Assembly (NCBI RefSeq): GCF_015291625.1
Contig: NZ_CP030047.1
Coordinates: forward strand, 6,262,001-6,326,000
Direction of reading: 5' to 3'
Source of the DNA: Bradyrhizobium sp. CCBAU 53421
Lineage (GTDB): Bacteria > Pseudomonadota > Alphaproteobacteria > Rhizobiales > Xanthobacteraceae
Length of the DNA stretch: 64,000 nt
Shown here piece by piece: positions 55,283 through 62,941 of this stretch. Under the pieces are notes generated by a model, which saw nothing but the letters and a program-made list of their open reading frames with translations, did no database searches and was not told where the DNA came from. The translations under genes were made by a program, and so were the position numbers. Positions within the stretch are counted from its first letter, which is position 1; the number at the start of each line of letters is the position of its first letter.

Positions 55283-56413
55283 GTGAATAGCAGAGTACCC
55301 GCCGAAGTCTTCCCTCCCGGGGAGTTTCTTGCAGATGAATTGGCTGCACGTGGATGGTCGCAGACGCTCTTTGCCGAGATCATCAAGCGCCCACAGAAGC
55401 TCGTGAACGATATCATCTTGGGCAAGCGCTCCATCACGCCGGAGACCGCTACCGATTTCGCGCAGGCTCTTGGCACATCAGCGCAGTTCTGGATGAACTT
55501 GGAATCAGCATGGCAACTCTCGAAGGTGCCAGCGCGCGACGATTCTATTTCCCGTTCGGCAGCGCTGCATGATCGCTTCCCTATTAAGGAAATGATGAAA
55601 CGCGGTTGGATCGTTATCGACGACGCTTTGCTGATCGACGGCCAACATCGTGTCGGCGCGCTTGAGAAGGCGGTCTGTGATTTCTTCGAGATTGCCAGCA
55701 TCAATGATGAGATCGAGTTCAGGCACGCCGCGCGCAGGAATTATCAAAAGAACGTTTCAGCGCATCAATGGGCTTGGATTTTTCGCGTCAATCAGCTGGC
55801 TACTTCGCTCAAGGTTTCCCCCTACTCCGAAGCGGCTTTGCGCGGGCGTATCCGTGACCTTGAAAGGCTTATGCTCGAACCCGAAGAAATCCGACACATT
55901 CCGCGCATCTTATTAGAGTGCGGTGTACGTCTAGTGATCGTCGAGCCGATACCTGGCTCGGAGATTCAGGGCGTTTGCTTCTGGATTAATGAGAATAGAT
56001 CCCCCGTTATTGGTCTCACTCTCAAGGGGGACCAGATCGACAAATTTTGGTTCGACTTCTGGCACGAAATCACTCACGTCTTGAACGGTGATGGGAAAAC
56101 CGAGATCATCATTGATGATTTTGATGAGTCCAAGCCGGTCAAAGATAAAATTGAAGAGAATGCAAATCGTGAAGCAGCCAACCACTGCGTTCCGATTGGC
56201 GTTATGCGTGACTTCATCCTACGTCATGATCCCATGTTCTCAGAAAAGAGCCTTCTGGGATTTGCTCGGATTGTGAAGCGACATCCCGGCATCGTCGCCG
56301 GACAAATCCAGCGTCGTACGAAGCGCTGGGAGCTATTTAAAAAACACCAGCCGAGGATACGCCACATCATCACTCAAACCGCTTTGACTGACGGTTATGG
56401 AGTAGCGATATGA
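55283..56413 (+). CDS. higA: HigA-type antitoxin fused to ImmA/IrrE metallopeptidase domain
   Basis: 376 residues. The N-terminal HigA/VapI-like HTH (about 5-85) reads PGEFLADELAARGWSQTLFAEII and ITPETATDFAQALGTSAQFW. After a middle region comes a C-terminal ImmA/IrrE domain with the zinc motif HEITH in DFWHEITHVLNGDG (about 258-271). Most HigA antitoxins have only about 100 residues; the fusion links antitoxin and putative protease in one protein. Its stop overlaps the next gene in ATGA (56410-56413). Two-domain proteins of this kind are known; their biochemistry is poorly described. Confidence 0.85.
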   Translation: MNSRVPAEVFPPGEFLADELAARGWSQTLFAEIIKRPQKLVNDIILGKRSITPETATDFAQALGTSAQFWMNLESAWQLSKVPARDDSISRSAALHDRFPIKEMMKRGWIVIDDALLIDGQHRVGALEKAVCDFFEIASINDEIEFRHAARRNYQKNVSAHQWAWIFRVNQLATSLKVSPYSEAALRGRIRDLERLMLEPEEIRHIPRILLECGVRLVIVEPIPGSEIQGVCFWINENRSPVIGLTLKGDQIDKFWFDFWHEITHVLNGDGKTEIIIDDFDESKPVKDKIEENANREAANHCVPIGVMRDFILRHDPMFSEKSLLGFARIVKRHPGIVAGQIQRRTKRWELFKKHQPRIRHIITQTALTDGYGVAI

Positions 56414-56877
56414 CCACCTACGTAAAGCAGATGCAGCGTATCGTTGACGAATATCGGCTCGACGGCATGCCGTGGCCGACTTCGGCAAAGGCCATCGCCG
56501 ACTGGGCAATATCACACGCAAGGTGGGAAATGCCCTCGGCTGCAATCCGCCGTCGTTGCGCAGATGATATCGCGTCGGCCATGCGCGAAGAGTATATGAC
56601 CGACCGAAAAGGACGGCGCGTCCGATTGCTTCACCCTGCTCCGATTGCATCCGAGGGGCAGACCGAAATGGTTTGGGACGATATCCGCACTGCCCCGCGC
56701 GATCACATGCAGATGTCCTTCCAGCACCGCCGAAAGGGAATCGTGGGCGATTGCCGCCAGATGAAGGTGGACGTCGACAGCTACAACGAAGCGCACCCAG
56801 AAGCCGAACCAATTCAGATCGTATTTGACTTCACTATGGACCTTGCCGAGTTGGAAGCCGCCGACGAGGCGGCCTAG
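56410..56877 (+). CDS. Unknown third gene of the higBA operon
   Basis: 155 residues, start MTTYVKQMQRIVDEYR at an ATG overlapping the higA stop by 4 bases, so it is translationally coupled. The N-terminal half is helical and basic (AIRRRCADDIASAMREEYMTDRKGRRVR). The C-terminal half has VWDDIRTAPRDHMQMSFQHRR and an acidic end (MDLAELEAADEAA). No family is recognised. The TAG stop lies within the CTAG target duplication of the IS element that follows; since CTAG is regenerated, the protein end is unchanged by the insertion. May be an accessory to the toxin-antitoxin-protease pair. Confidence 0.65.
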   Translation: MTTYVKQMQRIVDEYRLDGMPWPTSAKAIADWAISHARWEMPSAAIRRRCADDIASAMREEYMTDRKGRRVRLLHPAPIASEGQTEMVWDDIRTAPRDHMQMSFQHRRKGIVGDCRQMKVDVDSYNEAHPEAEPIQIVFDFTMDLAELEAADEAA

Positions 56878-57727
56878 GACCGATCGACATTCAGGATTCC
56901 CAAGCGGTTTGATCGCTGATTCATAGAGTTCCGTGATTCGAGACACGGAGCAGATGGTGGCGGCGAAACGATATGAGCTGACGGAGGCGCAATGGGCGAG
57001 GGTTGCGCCACTGCTGCCGGGGAAAGCCGGCGACCCGGGACGGACGGCTGCGGACAATCGACTGTTCGTCAACGGATGTTTGTGGGTCTTGCGATCGGGC
57101 GCACACTGGAGCGACCTGCCGGAACGGTACGGCAAGTGGAAAACGGTGCATCAGCGCTTCAGCCGCTGGTGCCATGCCGGCGTCTGGGAGCGCGTGTTCG
57201 CTGCTCTGACCGCCGATCGCGACAACCAGTATCTGATGATCGACAGCACCATCGTTCGCGCCCACCAGCAGGCGACGAGCGGAAAAGGGGGGCCAAAGAT
57301 CAGGCGCTGGGGCGTTCCCGAGGCGGACTGACCACCAAGATCCACATGCTGGCTGATGCGCTCGGCCGTCCGCTCCGCTTCATCGTCACGGCTGGGCAAG
57401 TTAATGACATCACCCAGGCGCCCGCACTGCTCCACGGCCAGAGCGGCGATGCCGTGCTCGCCGACAAGGCCTATGACAGCAACGCCTTGCGTGCGATCAT
57501 CGCGGAAATCGGCGCAACGGCGGTGATCCCGTCAAACCGCACCCGCAAGATCATCATTCCGCACGACGCCGACGCCTACAAACAGCGCAACCGCATCGAG
57601 CGCTGCTTTTGCCAGCTCAAACACTTCCGACGCTTGGCAACCCGTTATGACAGGCGATCTGACAACTTTACTGGCTTCATCCATCTCGCAGCCGCAATGA
57701 TCTGGATGCAATGAATGTCGATCGGCC
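56878..57727 (+). mobile_element. IS5-family insertion sequence (IS427-like group), 850 bp, complete
   Basis: Terminal inverted repeats: left GACCGATCGACATTCA (56878-56893), right TGAATGTCGATCGGCC (57712-57727), 15 of 16 positions complementary. They are flanked by the 4-base direct repeats CTAG at 56874-56877 and 57728-57731, a target duplication typical of this family. It contains one transposase gene in two frames. Ends and gene look intact, so the element may still be active. Confidence 0.92.
56954..57714 (+). CDS. IS5-family transposase, two frames joined by -1 frameshift
   Basis: The first frame (56954-57331) starts MVAAKRYELTEAQWARVAPLLP and holds the DUF4096-like N-terminus and the first catalytic Asp (LMIDSTIVRAH). 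The second frame (to 57714) continues AKDQALGRSRGGLTTKIHML with the second Asp (VLADKAYDS) and the Glu (RNRIERCFCQLKHFRRLATRYD). The frames meet at A4G6 (57283-57292), a known slippage site; a -1 shift gives SGKGG-AKDQALG, the normal family sequence. Together about 253 residues, the expected DDE transposase length. Confidence 0.88.
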
Positions 57728-57969
57728 CTAGGTGTTCAGTCCCGAGGTCAAGTGGATAGGATCGATTCTTAAGCGGCTTGGCCCGTCGGCCCATGCTTTG
57801 CGGATAGCTTCATAGGGCGTGAGACCACGCCGGGTCTTGAGGCGTCTGATGAAATTGCAAGTATCAAGGAAGGCAGCGAGGTGATCTTCCATTGCCGGTG
57901 GGTTTCGCAGTGGTATCGCCGGACGGTTGCCTCCTTGAATTCCGGCGACAGTGCACTCAATTGGCGCAA
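57728..57969 (-). pseudogene. C-terminal relic of an IS481-type transposase
   Basis: One minus-strand frame reads EFKEATVRRYHCETHRQ; after a frameshift near 57900 another continues with DHLAAFLDTCNFIRRLKTRRGLTPYEAIRKAW and ends HLTSGLNT. This is the well-known end of IS481/integrase-core transposases (RRLKTLRGLTPYEFICKAW, MPGLNT). Only the last 80 residues remain. Its TAG stop uses the CTAG at 57728-57731, the target of the neighbouring IS5-type element. Confidence 0.75.
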
Positions 57970-58014
57970 ACGCAGGTGACATTAGTAGTCGTCGTTATTT
58001 TGAGGGAGAGCACC

Positions 58015-58293
58015 ATGAAGCCTTTAAACGCTAAGGTATATCGATCTGGTGAAACGGTTTCGCAATGGCATCACGAGACTGACAGCGTCAGTATTCACCA
58101 ATACCGGAGCGAGAAGAATATCCAGATATCATTCAAGCTTGCCTCTAAGGGAGGCGGCGTTACTGACGTCGCAGTACGGATTGAGTCCGGCGCGGGATTC
58201 GACACTCTGCTAAACGAGATGTGGAAGGCCGATCCAGATCGCGTCGTCGCCCTTATGGCTAGGCAACTCAACGGGCATTTCTGGCCGGACTAG
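58015..58293 (+). CDS. Hypothetical protein in accessory block
   Basis: 92 residues, start MKPLNAKVYRSGETVSQWHHE, ATG preceded by GAGGGAG. Predicted mostly beta in the first 60 residues (IQISFKLASKGGGVTDVAVRI), helical afterwards (FDTLLNEMWKADPDRVVALMARQL). No signal peptide or known domain. It follows the IS481 relic. Good ribosome binding site and uninterrupted frame support it as a gene; function unknown. Confidence 0.6.
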   Translation: MKPLNAKVYRSGETVSQWHHETDSVSIHQYRSEKNIQISFKLASKGGGVTDVAVRIESGAGFDTLLNEMWKADPDRVVALMARQLNGHFWPD

Positions 58294-58447
58294 TCTTCTT
58301 AGCGTGCTTCTTCGGATTGGCTATATCCGACGTCGATTTGCAATGCTGTGGCGGCCTTTTCGCTGCCACGTCAACGACGCGTTCAAAGCGCATGCGTCAA
58401 GCTCTAGCTCGACTTCACGCTCTTCCCATTCGATGGTTTTCTTAACC

Positions 58448-59089
58448 ATGTCAGATGTCGAAGTTCAAAAGACCATTGGTCTGTATTGTTCGTTGATGGA
58501 CGAGATCAAATTTCGGATCGAATGGATTAAGAGCGTAATTCACGCAAAAATCTCCATAGCTGAGACGATAGGTCGAGATATCGGGTTCCTGGAACTCAGA
58601 CTGATCTGCGAGTTGATCGCGCTTAGCTGCGCTGTCGCCCACGGCGATATCAAAGAAACACGGCGCGGTAGGTTCACCGAAAAATATCAGGCTGATTTCT
58701 TTATGAAAGCGCTAGAGGCGCTAAAGTCCGACTTTTATCCCAAGCCGATGCTCATGATCGAAGGTCAGCCTCCAATTCCCACGGCTGTAGGACAGATAGT
58801 ATTGCCGCCCCCTCCAATGCAGTCCGGCTTTCTCACCAAATCAGACCTTGTGAAGCTGTACCGTGATTGCGGTGAACGACTCCATCGTGGCTACTTGCCA
58901 GATATCCTCGATGGAAAGCAGATTGAGAGCGAATATTCGATGATCGGCAAGGCCGTGGATAAGATTGTTTACCTTCTCAACTACCACGCCATCGACCTGA
59001 TCACTGGCGAGGAGATGTGGTGCGCGATGATTGGCGGACCAAATGGAGAGGCGTTCGCTGGGAAGGTGACGGCTCGAAGGGTTCCGTAG
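58448..59089 (+). CDS. Hypothetical protein in accessory block
   Basis: 213 residues from the ATG at 58448 (MSDVEVQKTIGLYCSLMDEIKFR); the frame is open further upstream from 58304 but that part is Ser/Arg-rich and not convincing. Long helices dominate (ISIAETIGRDIGFLELRLICELIALSC in parts), with a Pro-rich loop QIVLPPPPMQSG. Low GC relative to neighbours. No family recognised; it resembles other orphan cytoplasmic proteins of genomic islands. Confidence 0.6.
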   Translation: MSDVEVQKTIGLYCSLMDEIKFRIEWIKSVIHAKISIAETIGRDIGFLELRLICELIALSCAVAHGDIKETRRGRFTEKYQADFFMKALEALKSDFYPKPMLMIEGQPPIPTAVGQIVLPPPPMQSGFLTKSDLVKLYRDCGERLHRGYLPDILDGKQIESEYSMIGKAVDKIVYLLNYHAIDLITGEEMWCAMIGGPNGEAFAGKVTARRVP

Positions 59090-59222
59090 CACACACTGGA
59101 TCTACTCGGTGTAGCCATGCTTGCATCTCGACTGCCCCGGGGCGCGCCGGCCTCGTTAGCGAAACGCCCGAATTCTCAACGTCTTGGGGCCGAAGGCACC
59201 GAAAATTGCGGTGACGGCTGCC

Positions 59223-60617
59223 CTACCCCGCCCGCGACGACTTGCGCTCGCCGGTCGCGGCATTCTCGGCCGCACGGTTCATCAGCGAGGCGTAGTCGTG
59301 GCCGAACAGCACTTCGCAGAACCGGATCGCGGCCTTGACCTGCTGCTGGCGGAAGGCGCGGACCCGGGCATCGCCACCGCGCAAGGATTGCACCAGCCCC
59401 TCGGTCGACTGCTCGACATAATGCTGCAGGTCCGAGAAGGTCCGCAGTGTCACCTCGTTGATGGCGAGCTCGCTGGCATAGGTGCGGCACACCGCGACGA
59501 AATCGATCAGGGCGGCGGCGTCCTCGACCTCGGACGCATCGATCTTGGCGCCGGCGGTGATGTCCTTGTCGGCGCGCTGGCGCAGGATGCGGCGGACCCG
59601 GCCCGGCACGCTGTCGATCTCCGATTGCAGCGCGTTGGAGGTATCGGCGCGCACCGAGGTGAGCTGGCGGCCCCAGGTGGAGTCGTTGCGCAGGTCGAGC
59701 TCGGTGCGCAGGCCGCGGACGCCGTCATGCAGGGTCTTGAGCTGCTCGCCGACATAATCGAAATGCCCGCGCTTGATGTCGGTGCGCAGGCAGGCCGCGA
59801 CGAACGACAGGTCATGCAGCGCGATGGTGACGGCGATGCCATAGGGCGTTGCCGCGACCCGCAGCTCGTCGTCGGAAGCCGCCATCTTGATGGCAAGGCG
59901 GATGATCTGCCATGGCGCGGCAAGCCGCTGCGCGATCAAAGACAGCGCGAACGGCAGCAGCTGCGGCGTCTGCAGCGACGGCAGCTTCAGCGCCTCCATC
60001 GCCGAGGCGATCTGGGAATCGGCAAGCACCCTGATCTGGCTCGGCAGCCGGCTGCCCAGGGTTTCCAGCGCCTCGCGGGCCTGCAGCACGAGGCCGATCG
60101 GCAGCAGATCCTCGACAACGCTCGGCGGACCGACGCGCGACAGCGCGCGCTGGCGATCGTCCTGCGTCGGTGATGCGACCTTGATGATGGCTTCCGCGGC
60201 CGCAAGCTGGAACTTGCGCGCGGCGATCTCCATCGGGCCGCTCTCGGTGGCCGCCGCCAGCGCCTTCTCGAATTCGCGGGCGGCCTCCGGCGCGCCCTCG
60301 CGGGCCAACCACTGCCAGATCGGCAGCAGGGAGGCACGGCGGAGCTGGCCGGGCCGGGTCGGGAAATTGGTTTCGGCGAGGAACGGTTCGAGCGACCGGA
60401 ACAGCAGCCGCGCCGGATCGTCGCTGCGCGGCTGGATCTGCTCGTCCTGCTCGGCGCCGCGCACGATCTTCCGCAGTTGTTCCAGGACCAGATTGGCGAC
60501 GGCGACATCGTCGCCGCGTTCGACGGCGCGCTCCAGCTCCCGCATCAGCAGCGCCTGCGATTGCGGCGGAAGCTGCGCGAGATAATCCCTCAGCCGCTCG
60601 GTCGATTTCTGGCTCAT
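59223..60617 (-). CDS. Conserved-looking hypothetical protein, helical
   Basis: 464 residues, start MSQKSTERLRDYLAQLPPQ. Almost entirely helical with many Ala, Leu and charged residues. No transmembrane segment or signal peptide. Notable blocks: RDYLAQLPPQSQALLMREL at the start, GRVRRILRQRADKDI in the middle and AIRFCEVLFGHDYASLMNRAAENA at the end. GC and codon use are those of the core genes, unlike the accessory genes to its left, so it likely belongs to the ancestral chromosome. No recognised function; I believe related proteins occur across Rhizobiales. Confidence 0.75.
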   Translation of the reverse strand: MSQKSTERLRDYLAQLPPQSQALLMRELERAVERGDDVAVANLVLEQLRKIVRGAEQDEQIQPRSDDPARLLFRSLEPFLAETNFPTRPGQLRRASLLPIWQWLAREGAPEAAREFEKALAAATESGPMEIAARKFQLAAAEAIIKVASPTQDDRQRALSRVGPPSVVEDLLPIGLVLQAREALETLGSRLPSQIRVLADSQIASAMEALKLPSLQTPQLLPFALSLIAQRLAAPWQIIRLAIKMAASDDELRVAATPYGIAVTIALHDLSFVAACLRTDIKRGHFDYVGEQLKTLHDGVRGLRTELDLRNDSTWGRQLTSVRADTSNALQSEIDSVPGRVRRILRQRADKDITAGAKIDASEVEDAAALIDFVAVCRTYASELAINEVTLRTFSDLQHYVEQSTEGLVQSLRGGDARVRAFRQQQVKAAIRFCEVLFGHDYASLMNRAAENAATGERKSSRAG

Positions 60618-61185
60618 GCCCGGTCGTGAAACTTAGGTGCCCGGCAAACGCCGCAGCCCGTCCCCCCGCGATGATAGAGGTGGGCGCGTTAAGAAGCCGT
60701 TTAGGAATAATGACGACAGCGACGCCCAAAAGGCTGCGCCGCGTCCGCACGGCAAATCGCGCGTGATGTCTGCGAAGATTGTCCGCGAACTCTCCTCGCC
60801 TCCCCCGCAAGCGGGTGCCGTCCTAATTCGGACGCTCGCTCCGGGGAACCAGGACACTTGTCAAACACCCGGGAAAAAGCGGCAGCTTATTTACGTTCGA
60901 TTCACACAGGTGATTTCTGAAACCGCTCGTTGATTCGATACTTTCGCGACTGGGCAGGGCATTTCATCAAGATCAAATTACAGCCCAGAGGGGCCGTCAA
61001 TTATCGGCAACCGGCGGTTCGGCGTGGGAATGGGAATAAAGATCGGCTCCGGCATTACCTCCAAGGGTGCTGGGGCCGTTTCTTTGCGCGCCACAGGAAC
61101 GAGGCGTGTCGGCTGGCGGTTGTTTTATGTCTGGCGCCCCCGCCGGGTGCGTCGGATGACGTATGTAAACTCGGTCCCGGCTTGC

Positions 61186-61211
61186 GCCCCCTCGCTGGGG
61201 CCGTTCTTTTT
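61186..61211 (+). terminator. Terminator-like hairpin 2 of the GGGGCCGTT family
   Basis: GCCCC (61186-61190), six-base loop, GGGGC (61197-61201), followed by CGTTCTTTTT. No gene lies upstream, so it may end an unannotated RNA. Confidence 0.5.
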
Positions 61212-61286
61212 CACGGTTAGGAACAGCCCCCGGTGACGTTCCGTTGTCGCGTGGTCCCGGTGCTCAAGACGGACAGCACTTGGACA

Positions 61287-61326
61287 CGGCCTCAGCGTTC
61301 CCCCGGCGCTGGGGCCGTTTCTTTGG
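61287..61326 (+). terminator. Terminator-like hairpin 3 of the GGGGCCGTT family
   Basis: CGGCCTCAGCG (61287-61297) pairs with CGCTGGGGCCG (61307-61317) with one G-T pair, followed by TTTCTTT. The same arms recur at 62003-62036. Confidence 0.6.
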
Positions 61327-61462
61327 GGTGAAGAAGAAAGGTTCGGCTTTCGCCGGGCCTCGTGGTTCAAGCTGACCTGCAATTCGCGCCATCACGGCTT
61401 TCCACCATCAATGCACGCGGCAGACCACGAAGGAATGAAAGAGGCCGCCAACTGAAGCGGCC

Positions 61463-61693
61463 TTACTGTTTCGTTCCGTGGAACACGAAGGCAGCTTGAA
61501 ACAGCAGCCCCCGCTTCGTTCGAACTTCGATTGTCACGTTATGATCGTCGCCAGAGCGGCCTGCATCTCGTGCGATGTCGGCCATTGTATGTGCCGCTTC
61601 CACCTTGGCGTCTCGCAGGTTGCTGAATTCCAGTCCTTCTTCATCGGGGTAAAAATATCCATCGTCTCGGATGTCGAAGAAATAGCGGATCAT
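61463..61693 (-). CDS. DUF6894-type small protein
   Basis: 76 residues, start MIRYFFDIRDDGYFYPDEEGLEF. The pattern RYFFDI-x-DG-x7-D-EG, followed by a helix (LRDAKVEAAHTMADIARDA) and a final strand pair (VTIEVRTKRGLLFQAAFVFHG), fits the DUF6894 family, small proteins common in Bradyrhizobium-type genomes, function unknown. An inverted repeat GTTGTCG-N9-CGACAAC lies 66-88 bases upstream of the start. Confidence 0.82.
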   Translation of the reverse strand: MIRYFFDIRDDGYFYPDEEGLEFSNLRDAKVEAAHTMADIARDAGRSGDDHNVTIEVRTKRGLLFQAAFVFHGTKQ

Positions 61694-61758
61694 CGTTGGT
61701 CCCCCGTCTGTTAGAGGCGGGAGCGCATAGAACTCTCAGCCACCGGCGCCCGATATAG

Positions 61759-61781
61759 TTGTCGGTGATATCTCGACAACT
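61759..61781 (-). promoter_or_regulatory. Inverted repeat before the DUF6894 gene
   Basis: GTTGTCG-GTGATATCT-CGACAAC, perfect seven-base arms, located 66-88 bases upstream of the DUF6894 start. A regulator target is possible; none was matched. Confidence 0.35.
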
Positions 61782-61814
61782 AGGGCCTCCTTGGAGGCGT
61801 TCCTATACGTTTGA

Positions 61815-61847
61815 CTGGAACTCCGTTCACCCACGGAGAACCCCGGG
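61815..61847. repeat. 33-base repeat, copy 1
   Basis: Begins CTGGAACTCCGTTCACCC and ends ACGGAGAACCCCGGG. It differs at one base from the copy at 62893-62925. CTCCGT-TCACCC-ACGGAG forms a small hairpin. Both copies lie upstream of minus-strand small genes. Confidence 0.75.
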
Positions 61848-62002
61848 TCGTTCCGTTCATTGACTTGGCTCAAGAACGAATGGCGTCCCAAATCAACTTA
61901 GGACACGGACGGACACGCGCTCCGACAAATTAGGACAGACGGTGAAACACCGGGGAGACGGGCCTGTCATAATCTGCAATCCTCAAGACACGGCGCGGTG
62001 AG

Positions 62003-62045
62003 CGGCCTCAGCGTTCGTTCCAACGCGCTGGGGCCGTTTCCTTTC
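62003..62045 (+). terminator. Terminator-like hairpin 4 of the GGGGCCGTT family
   Basis: CGGCCTCAGCG (62003-62013) pairs with CGCTGGGGCCG (62026-62036), followed by TTTCCTTTC; arms identical to those at 61287-61317. Confidence 0.6.
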
Positions 62046-62387
62046 ACCGTGCTTCTACGGAATCCGCTTTGGGGACAAAGAGGTTTAGTGTCCCACACCG
62101 GGCTATTTCATAAAGATCATTTTTTTGGTTATCCGGCAGGGGTCGCTTACGTAGGCGGCCCCTATTTTATGTGCGGCCCCCCGCTACGCGGCAGAGATTG
62201 TAGTGAGCCACGTACAGGCCCACAGCAGCGGCGGGTGATCCAGCTTCCTTGAAAAGCCGTTGGTGAGGCGCGCGAAGCGCTTCCGCGTCGCGTCCACCAT
62301 TCAGCGCGATCCCGCCCGCTCCGTTGGGGCAAGTAGATTATGTTGCTTGTGTAGGACGCGATTGACGGTGACGTCGGCAAACAGCCT

Positions 62388-62594
62388 TTAGGTCGTGGAT
62401 GATTGAAGCCCCCCAGCGCGCAGCCATTCGGTCATGCTGGCGCCGGCCTCAGCTTGCCGGGCTAGCTTCAGGAGCGCTTCTCTCTCGATACCTGGGGCGA
62501 GCGCTGCGGCCTGTTCGCGTAGCTCTCTGGCTCTCTCAACAAGGCGCGCTTCAAGTGAATTGGTGTGTCTGACCCGACGTCGAATTTGGCCCAT
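62388..62594 (-). CDS. Small helical hypothetical protein
   Basis: 68 residues from the ATG at 62594 (MGQIRRRVRHTNSLEARLV), preceded by GGGAGGAAAAAGG. Two helices: LEARLVERARELREQAAAL and EREALLKLARQAEAGASMTEWL. The pattern PGxEREALLxxARQAE...WL is one I know from many short proteins of Bradyrhizobium and relatives without assigned function. A longer in-frame start at 62657 lacks a comparable ribosome binding site. 68 bases downstream of the 56-residue gene, so probably same transcript. Confidence 0.72.
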   Translation of the reverse strand: MGQIRRRVRHTNSLEARLVERARELREQAAALAPGIEREALLKLARQAEAGASMTEWLRAGGLQSSTT

Positions 62595-62662
62595 GTGACC
62601 TTTTTCCTCCCTCAGCTCCTTACGGGAACGGGGCTGTAAATCGACATGGGAACGCAAAGTTC

Positions 62663-62833
62663 CTATCGGGCTTCCTTCATGGTCCGCTCGACTTCATCGG
62701 CTAGCCTCCGGTGATGTGCGGCCAACTTGGCGAACAGCTCTTTCTTGGCCTCGTTGGTCGCCAGCTTGCTGATGAGCTCGCACTCTTCCGCCTCGACACG
62801 AAGCTTCTCCAAGTGCGTCTGCATGTCCTTCAT
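62663..62833 (-). CDS. Small helical hypothetical protein, 56 residues
   Basis: ATG at 62833, TAG at 62665-62663. The product starts MKDMQTHLEKLRVEAEECELI and ends VERTMKEAR. It is one long charged helical hairpin (ISKLATNEAKKELFAKLAAHH in the middle). GGGAGACT precedes the ATG. Short proteins of this form are frequent in Bradyrhizobium-type genomes (from memory). It lies downstream of a 33-base repeat and an FNR/FixK-like box and upstream of the 68-residue gene. Confidence 0.7.
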   Translation of the reverse strand: MKDMQTHLEKLRVEAEECELISKLATNEAKKELFAKLAAHHRRLADEVERTMKEAR

Positions 62834-62892
62834 GGGCAGTCTCCCGAGATCGGGGGATCATTGCACGGGGAACAAGCCGCGCAATACGACTT

Positions 62893-62925
62893 CTGGAACT
62901 CCGGTCACCCACGGAGAACCCCGGG
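62893..62925. repeat. 33-base repeat, copy 2
   Basis: One base different from copy 1 at 61815-61847. It lies 60 bases before the start of the 56-residue gene. Confidence 0.75.
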
Positions 62926-62941
62926 ATTGGATCTAAATCCT

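Larger units (their letters stand above)
60618..61462. other. Non-coding region with repeated terminator-like hairpins
   Basis: 845 bases without a credible gene. It contains GCTGGGGCCGTTTCTTT at 61069-61085, a GCCCC-CTCGCT-GGGGC hairpin with T-run at 61186-61211 and a stronger one at 61287-61326; a fourth relative lies at 62003-62045. The stretches before each hairpin could be small RNA genes. Frames at 60637-60933 and 60930-61220 have no coding character. Confidence 0.5.
61694..62387. other. Non-coding region upstream of DUF6894 gene
   Basis: 694 bases. It contains the inverted repeat at 61759-61781, the first copy of a 33-base repeat (61815-61847), and the terminator-like hairpin at 62003-62045. 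A frame at 61998-62252 overlaps that hairpin and is not credible as a gene. No other structure recognised. Confidence 0.45.

Noticed and set aside
61815..61860. GGAAC followed by CGTT as an EcfG (general stress) promoter in the 33-base repeat
   Set aside because: The distance between GGAAC and the next CGTT does not fit the 16-17 base spacer, and the orientation is opposite to the small genes.
60900..62060. Repeated GGGGCCGTT hairpins as a CRISPR array
   Set aside because: Spacing is irregular (about 110-720 bases), units are hairpins with T-runs, and no cas genes are present.
61998..62252. 84-codon frame after the hairpin at 62003
   Set aside because: Starts inside a terminator-like hairpin and has unusual composition (Gly, Pro, Phe) without ribosome binding site.
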